Shown: piece after piece, positions 33,473-37,522 of the stretch
Position numbering within the stretch: position 1 is the first letter of the stretch
Layout of the letters: every line of letters begins with the position of its first letter
Source: CAJQGY01 sp964417685
GTDB lineage: Bacteria; Pseudomonadota; Gammaproteobacteria; Magnimaribacterales; D2472
DNA length: 37,522 nt
Assembly (NCBI GenBank): GCA_964417685.1
Contig: CAYQIT010000008.1
Span: 1 to 37,522, forward strand
Direction of reading: 5' to 3'
The notes under the pieces: model-generated
Database searches by the model: none
The model's input: only the letters and a program-made list of their open reading frames with translations
Told to the model about the DNA's origin: nothing
Position numbers and translations under genes: made by a program

Positions 33473-34750
33473 TTAGTGTTTTGGGTAGTCTAGTACTAGA
33501 TATACTAAAGATTTTAGACCTTCGTCTAAAGCGCCATCATCTACTACAAAGTATGGAGAGTGATTGCCGGGAGCCTCTGTCACACCAGGAGCATTTACTC
33601 CTAGCCAGAAATATAGCCCAGGTATTTCTTGTGAAAAATATGAAAAGTCTTCTGCTCCAGTAGATGGAGAATTGCTAATATAAAATTTATTATCGGTAGC
33701 CTCTTTTAATGAAGGTGATAACTTTTCAACAAGATCTAGATTATTAAATGTAACTGGATAAAACCCTCCGACATCAAATTCAACATCTATTTGAGCACTA
33801 GTCCCCAAGGCAACGCCAGCTGCTATTTGTCTTATCTCATCATATATTTCTGCTCTTAACTCTGGGTCAAAGGTTCTTATTGTACCCATTATCTCTGATT
33901 CTTCTGGGATAATATTGTTTCTTGTTCCTGCTTTAACTATTCCAACAGAAACAACTGCAGGGTTATTAATTATGTTTATTCTTCTGCTAACAATAGTGTT
34001 AAGCCCTTCAATTAATTGCGATGTTGCCATAATGGGATCTATGGAATCCCATGGTCTTGATCCATGAGCTTGAACACCTTTTATAGTAATCCTATAAGCT
34101 GATGCAGCTGCCATTGCAGGGCCAGGAGTTAATCCAACATAACCATGAGGTCCATTTCCCACATGCAACCCAAAGATAACTTCAGGATTATACTTATCGA
34201 ATATTCCCTCCTCTAACATCATCTTTGCGCCACCGTTTTCTCCTTCAGGCGGGCCTTCTTCAGCGGGCTGAAATATAAGCATGATATTGCCCTCAAGGCT
34301 TTCTTTATTTTTGGATAGAAACTCTGCCGCTCCCATCAATATTGCCACATGGGCATCGTGACCGCATGCATGCATTACACCTACATTCTGTCCTAAATAT
34401 TTCGCCCTCTCTTTTGACGCAAAAGGTAATCCTGTTTTTTCCTCAACAGGCAAAGCATCCATATCGGCTCTAAGCGCAATTGTTGGCCCTGGCAAACCGC
34501 CTTTAATTAAACCTACAACACCTGTATAAGCAATACCTGTCTCTACTTCTATGCCTAGGGATTGAAGGTGTGTAGCAACTTTTTTTGATGTTTTATATTC
34601 TCGATTACTTAGCTCTGGATATTGGTGCAGATTATGTCTCCATGCTATGACCTTCTTCATTAACGGATCAAGTTCGCTATCTAACTCTACTTTTAAATCA
34701 GCGACAGTAAAAGATGAAAGAAGAAGCAAGAAAACAGATAATTTTTTCAT
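33473..34750 (-). CDS. Peptidase M20D family amidohydrolase, exported
   Basis: Zinc amidohydrolase of the HipO/AbgB/IAA-amino-acid hydrolase group, 425 aa, cleaving N-acyl amino acids or small peptides. A signal peptide (MKKLSVFLLLLSSFTVA) suggests periplasmic location. Metal-site motifs are ALRADMDALP (92-101), MHACGHDAH (126-134, Cys129 and His131) and QPAEEGPPEG (161-170), and a final histidine lies in GNHSPYF. The start at 34750 is preferred over an in-frame ATG at 34771, because the signal peptide begins there and because the upstream codons coincide with a palindromic -10 box. Confidence 0.9.
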   Translation of the reverse strand: MKKLSVFLLLLSSFTVADLKVELDSELDPLMKKVIAWRHNLHQYPELSNREYKTSKKVATHLQSLGIEVETGIAYTGVVGLIKGGLPGPTIALRADMDALPVEEKTGLPFASKERAKYLGQNVGVMHACGHDAHVAILMGAAEFLSKNKESLEGNIMLIFQPAEEGPPEGENGGAKMMLEEGIFDKYNPEVIFGLHVGNGPHGYVGLTPGPAMAAASAYRITIKGVQAHGSRPWDSIDPIMATSQLIEGLNTIVSRRINIINNPAVVSVGIVKAGTRNNIIPEESEIMGTIRTFDPELRAEIYDEIRQIAAGVALGTSAQIDVEFDVGGFYPVTFNNLDLVEKLSPSLKEATDNKFYISNSPSTGAEDFSYFSQEIPGLYFWLGVNAPGVTEAPGNHSPYFVVDDGALDEGLKSLVYLVLDYPKH

Positions 34751-34753
34751 TTT

Positions 34754-34767
34754 AAGATTATAATCTT
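34754..34767. promoter_or_regulatory. 14-bp perfect palindrome with a -10 box on both strands
   Basis: The sequence aagattataatctt is self-complementary, with the same ATTATAAT core as the site at 19579-19594 (TATAAT plus 34759-34764, minus 34762-34757). It lies in the 40-bp gap between the divergent M20 peptidase (start 34750) and typA (start 34791). A minus-strand start site about 7 nt after the box would fall on or next to the M20 ATG, implying a leaderless message; the plus-strand leader would be about 20 nt. A minus-strand TTGTAT at a 17-bp spacer (34785-34780) is a possible -35. Confidence 0.55.
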
Positions 34768-34790
34768 CCACTTTTCAACATACAAATCAC

Positions 34791-36581
34791 ATGGACATAA
34801 ACAAAATTAGAAATATTGCAATTATTGCTCATGTTGATCATGGCAAAACAACACTTGTTGATAAGCTGCTTCAACAATCAGGCACCCTTGATAGAAAAAA
34901 TATGGATTCAGAGAGAATAATGGATTCAAATGATCAAGAAAAAGAAAGAGGTATAACAATAACTGCAAAAAATACATCTATTAAGTGGGATGATCATTTA
35001 ATTAATATAGTTGACACCCCTGGGCATGCAGATTTTGGGGGAGAGGTTGAAAGAGCTCTATCAATGGTTGACTCAGTACTCCTTCTGGTTGATGCCGTTG
35101 ATGGACCTATGCCACAAACAAGATTTGTAACTCAAAAAGCTTTTGAGAAAGGTTTAAAGCCAATAGTTGTTATTAATAAGATTGACAGACCAGATGCCAG
35201 GCCACATTGGGTATTAGATCAAGTTTTTGACTTGTTTGATAGGCTTGAAGGAACTGATGAGCAATTAGATTTTCCTGTGATTTATGCTTCTGCAATAGAG
35301 GGCATTGCTGGTCTAGAGCCAGAAGAAATGACTGAAAGCATGAAGCCTCTAATGCAAATGATTCTTGAAAAAGTTCCTGCTCCTAAGGTCAGTGCAGATG
35401 GGCCTCTTCAACTTCAAATCAGCGCACTGGATAGCAATAGCTATGTTGGGGTTATTGGCATTGGGAGAATTAAACAAGGCTCAGTAAAACCAAATGATCA
35501 AGTTGTTATTGTTAATAGAGATGGAGAAACCAGAAGGGGTAAAGTGCTTCAAGTTATGGGATATGAGGGCCTAAATAGAATTGAGGTTTCTAAAGCAGAT
35601 GCTGGTTCAATTGTATGTATTACTGGAATAGATAAGTTAAACATTTCAGACACTGTATGCGATCCATCTGCTATTGAAGCGTTGCCTGCTTTATCAGTAG
35701 ATGAGCCAACTGTTAGTATGGCTTTTCAAGTTAATGACTCTCCTTTCGCTGGAAGAGAGGGCAAGTATGTGACATCAAGAAATATTAAAGAGAGGCTAGA
35801 AAAAGAACTCATATCTAATGTTGCTCTAAAAGTTGTTGCAGGGGATAGTCCGGATAAATTCATAGTTTCAGGTAGAGGTGAGCTCCATCTATCAGTTCTC
35901 ATCGAAACTATGAGAAGAGAGGGTTTTGAGCTTGCTATATCTAAACCTCAGGTTGTTCAAAGAGAGGTTGACGGAGAAATTCATGAGCCATATGAGCAAA
36001 TAGTAATTGATGTTGAAGAAATTCATCAAGGCGCAATTATGGAAGAACTGGGTCCAAGAAAGGCGGAGCTACAAAGCATGGAATCAGATGGCAAGGGAAG
36101 AGTAAAGTTAGAATTTATTGCTCCCTCAAGAGGGATAATTGGTTTTAGATCCCACTTTTTAACTATAACAAGTGGAACAGGAATCATGACAAGTGTCTTT
36201 GATCACTATGGGCCTGTAAAAATTGGAGAAATTGCAAAAAGAATAAATGGTGTTATGTATTCGATGATGGCTGGTAAAACTTTGGCTTATGCATTATTTA
36301 ATCTACAAAACAGGGGTAAATTGTTCTTAGGTCATGGCAAGGAAGTATATGTGGGGCAAATTGTTGGCTTGCATTCAAGAGATAACGACCTTCCTGTAAA
36401 TCCTACTAAGGCAAAACAACTGACAAACATTCGTGCCGCTGGTACTGATGAGAATCTTATCTTGGTCCCACATATAAATCACACTTTAGAACAAGCACTA
36501 GAGTTTATTGAAGATGATGAGCTTGTAGAGGTTACTCCTGAGTCGATTAGATTAAGAAAAAAGGGAAGAGTTAGAACATGA
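34791..36581 (+). CDS. typA: GTP-binding protein TypA/BipA
   Basis: Ribosome-associated translational GTPase involved in stress and 50S assembly. 596 aa, against about 607 in E. coli. G motifs: AHVDHGKTTL (13-22), RGITITAKN, DTPGHADFGGEVERALSMVD and NKIDRPDARP. Domain II, EF-G-like domains III and V (SGRGELHLSVLIETMRREGFEL, LEFIAPSRGIIGFRS) and the BipA-specific C-terminal domain (FGHGKEVYVGQIVG-like, LTNIRAAGTDE, LEFIEDDELVEVTPESIRLRK) follow. It stands alone and is divergent from the M20 gene. Confidence 0.97.
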   Translation: MDINKIRNIAIIAHVDHGKTTLVDKLLQQSGTLDRKNMDSERIMDSNDQEKERGITITAKNTSIKWDDHLINIVDTPGHADFGGEVERALSMVDSVLLLVDAVDGPMPQTRFVTQKAFEKGLKPIVVINKIDRPDARPHWVLDQVFDLFDRLEGTDEQLDFPVIYASAIEGIAGLEPEEMTESMKPLMQMILEKVPAPKVSADGPLQLQISALDSNSYVGVIGIGRIKQGSVKPNDQVVIVNRDGETRRGKVLQVMGYEGLNRIEVSKADAGSIVCITGIDKLNISDTVCDPSAIEALPALSVDEPTVSMAFQVNDSPFAGREGKYVTSRNIKERLEKELISNVALKVVAGDSPDKFIVSGRGELHLSVLIETMRREGFELAISKPQVVQREVDGEIHEPYEQIVIDVEEIHQGAIMEELGPRKAELQSMESDGKGRVKLEFIAPSRGIIGFRSHFLTITSGTGIMTSVFDHYGPVKIGEIAKRINGVMYSMMAGKTLAYALFNLQNRGKLFLGHGKEVYVGQIVGLHSRDNDLPVNPTKAKQLTNIRAAGTDENLILVPHINHTLEQALEFIEDDELVEVTPESIRLRKKGRVRT

Positions 36582-36639
36582 TAATAAGAATCCAAATTAA
36601 TGCATTTCCTTACATCTCTTCGTCTGATAATATAATTTT

Positions 36640-37341
36640 ATGAAAGCTTACAAAATCTTTTTCTTAACCCTATTTGCACTAAATCTTTTCTCTGAGAACG
36701 GGAGGCTTGATCGAGACCCAAATGATTATAGATATACCTCGTTTGGCCTTTATGCATTCAATGGAGAAGATTCTGGTCTTGAGGGGAAGCTTTCCCTTGC
36801 TTTACCAGGTCCTTTATATTTAGTTGCAGAGGCAAAAGCTGACGGTGTTGATGTTGATGCCGAAGAATATGATAAATTTTCTAAAGCGCTTAGGATTGGG
36901 GCGCATGTTGGCATCGGTGATATTCTTAACTCAGTCTCAGTTAGTGACGTATCCTTAAAGATTGAGAACTTTATGGATATTTTTTTAGAGCTTGGTATTA
37001 AAGCTACAGATATTGAAAATAAAACAACTTTTTCTGAAAGCGACTCTCAGGCAAACGTAATTGCTGGTTTAAGGTTTGGTGACAGTAATGGTTGGGAAGG
37101 AAAAATATATGTGGATTTTTCTAAAGAAACTGAGGTTGCTCAACAAGAGTGTCCTCCAAATTTAGTATGTACGGCTTTTGAAACCGCACAAGTAACTTAT
37201 GTCTTAGACGATGAAACTGATCAAAAATTTGGTTTTGTAGCAACCTACAATGTAAGCAAAAGAGGTGCGCTAGTCATAGAATCAAGCACAAGCAAAGTAA
37301 CCGATAGCGTCTTTAAAATTGGTTATCAGTTAAATTTCTAA
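36640..37341 (+). CDS. Putative outer-membrane beta-barrel protein, unknown
   Basis: 233-aa exported protein with a signal peptide (about 1-18, LFALNLFS). Alternating hydrophobic and polar strands, many glycines and a terminal phenylalanine (KIGYQLNF) are typical of outer-membrane barrels recognised by the BAM complex. Two cysteines (QQECPPNLVC) could form a loop disulfide. No family was identified with confidence; YfaZ-like small porins are a loose comparison. It follows typA by 58 bp, where TATAAT at 36631-36636 is too close to the ATG to give a normal leader. The stop overlaps the zinc-ribbon gene stop by 4 nt. Confidence 0.65.
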   Translation: MKAYKIFFLTLFALNLFSENGRLDRDPNDYRYTSFGLYAFNGEDSGLEGKLSLALPGPLYLVAEAKADGVDVDAEEYDKFSKALRIGAHVGIGDILNSVSVSDVSLKIENFMDIFLELGIKATDIENKTTFSESDSQANVIAGLRFGDSNGWEGKIYVDFSKETEVAQQECPPNLVCTAFETAQVTYVLDDETDQKFGFVATYNVSKRGALVIESSTSKVTDSVFKIGYQLNF

Positions 37342-37522
37342 ATAGCGCAAGTCATATCACTTCCGCAACACAGAGGTGATTTAATCTTTCCATGACCATT
37401 TGGACATTCTGATATCTGTACCTGAGTTCCATCATCCAAGTCCAACATACCATTTTGAAGTGGTATATCACACTTTCCACATGTTGCATTTACAGACATT
37501 CCGCATTTATTACATTCATATG
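37338..37522 (-). CDS. Zinc-ribbon protein, C-terminal part (cut by right edge)
   Basis: The last 61 codons of a minus-strand gene running past the window end. The visible part is cysteine-rich with CxxC pairs (YECNKCGMSV, ATCGKC), a second group ECPNGHGK, and a tail with LCCGSDMTC, suggesting two small zinc-binding knuckles. Short proteins of this type occur in proteobacteria without known function. The true start is outside the window, probably close by. The TAG stop shares CTAA with the convergent barrel gene. Confidence 0.65.
   Translation of the reverse strand, partial: YECNKCGMSVNATCGKCDIPLQNGMLDLDDGTQVQISECPNGHGKIKSPLCCGSDMTCAI

Noticed and set aside
31392..34750. Idea that NMO, the dehydrogenase and the M20 peptidase form one dedicated catabolic pathway
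   Set aside because: Family-level substrates are too broad, and the M20 gene has its own promoter candidate; no shared intermediate can be argued from sequence.
34751..34771. Upstream in-frame ATG giving the M20 peptidase 7 more residues
   Set aside because: The extra residues (MEDYNLK) precede the signal peptide, and their codons coincide with the palindromic -10 element.
1..37522. tRNA, rRNA, CRISPR, insertion-sequence or prophage signals
   Set aside because: All gaps are 107 bp or less and none contains a cloverleaf-like or repeat-spacer pattern; no transposase, integrase or restriction gene is present.

Overview
The window is a gene-dense, AT-rich stretch of a gammaproteobacterial chromosome. 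Evidence for Gammaproteobacteria: an E. coli-like UvrD, RpoH with its RpoH box, the proC/metX/metW/rdgB/hemW/trmB gene order, an FtsN-type SPOR protein next to argS, and a Vibrio-TonB2-like energy-transduction cluster. Low GC, almost no intergenic DNA, TonB and TRAP uptake and several secreted hydrolases fit a streamlined marine lineage such as SAR86. That placement is an inference, not a measurement. No rRNA, tRNA, CRISPR array, insertion sequence, prophage or integrase was found. No gap between genes exceeds about 110 bp.

Layout. 1-3533 (-): TonB2-type operon transcribed DUF3450 > ttpC > exbB > exbD > tonB (tonB cut by the left edge), which energises outer-membrane receptors. 3641-6306 (-): M2 peptidase lipoprotein plus a DUF1295 membrane protein. 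6340-14528 (+): ten-gene unit efp-argS-ftsN-yggS-proC-yggT-metX-metW-rdgB-hemW with gaps of 6 bp or less. 14525-16942 (-): trmB, rpoH, cysQ. 16943-19571: yrfG (+), then an alkaline phosphatase and an e(P4)-type 5'-nucleotidase (-); with cysQ this makes four phosphatase genes in a row. 19617-20631 (+): a 53-aa protein and a dienoyl-CoA-isomerase-like crotonase. 20628-21395 (-): yaaA. 21433-23234 (+): TRAP permease dctQM. 23231-28526 (-): a DUF805 protein, and the overlapping unit uvrD-dctP-lipB-lipA. 28569-30855: hexR-like regulator (+), SDR (-), MazG-like pyrophosphohydrolase (+). 30890-31408 (+): two small unknown proteins. 31392-34750 (-): M20 peptidase, nitronate monooxygenase, a 58-aa membrane protein and a beta-hydroxyacid dehydrogenase. 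34791-37341 (+): typA and an outer-membrane-barrel candidate. 37338-37522 (-): partial zinc-ribbon protein.

Together the genes describe a heterotroph that imports substrates by TonB and TRAP systems, degrades peptides and N-acyl amino acids, and scavenges phosphate and nucleosides. No new defence or mobile system is visible. The most unusual signals are architectural. Five of seven convergent gene pairs share a 4-nt stop overlap (TTAA or CTAA). All seven divergent gaps are 55 bp or shorter. Two of those gaps hold a perfect palindrome centred on ATTATAAT, which reads as a -10 box on both strands. yrfG appears to lack any AUG, GUG or UUG start. Four ORFs of 49-61 residues (one cut by the window edge) were also found by direct reading.
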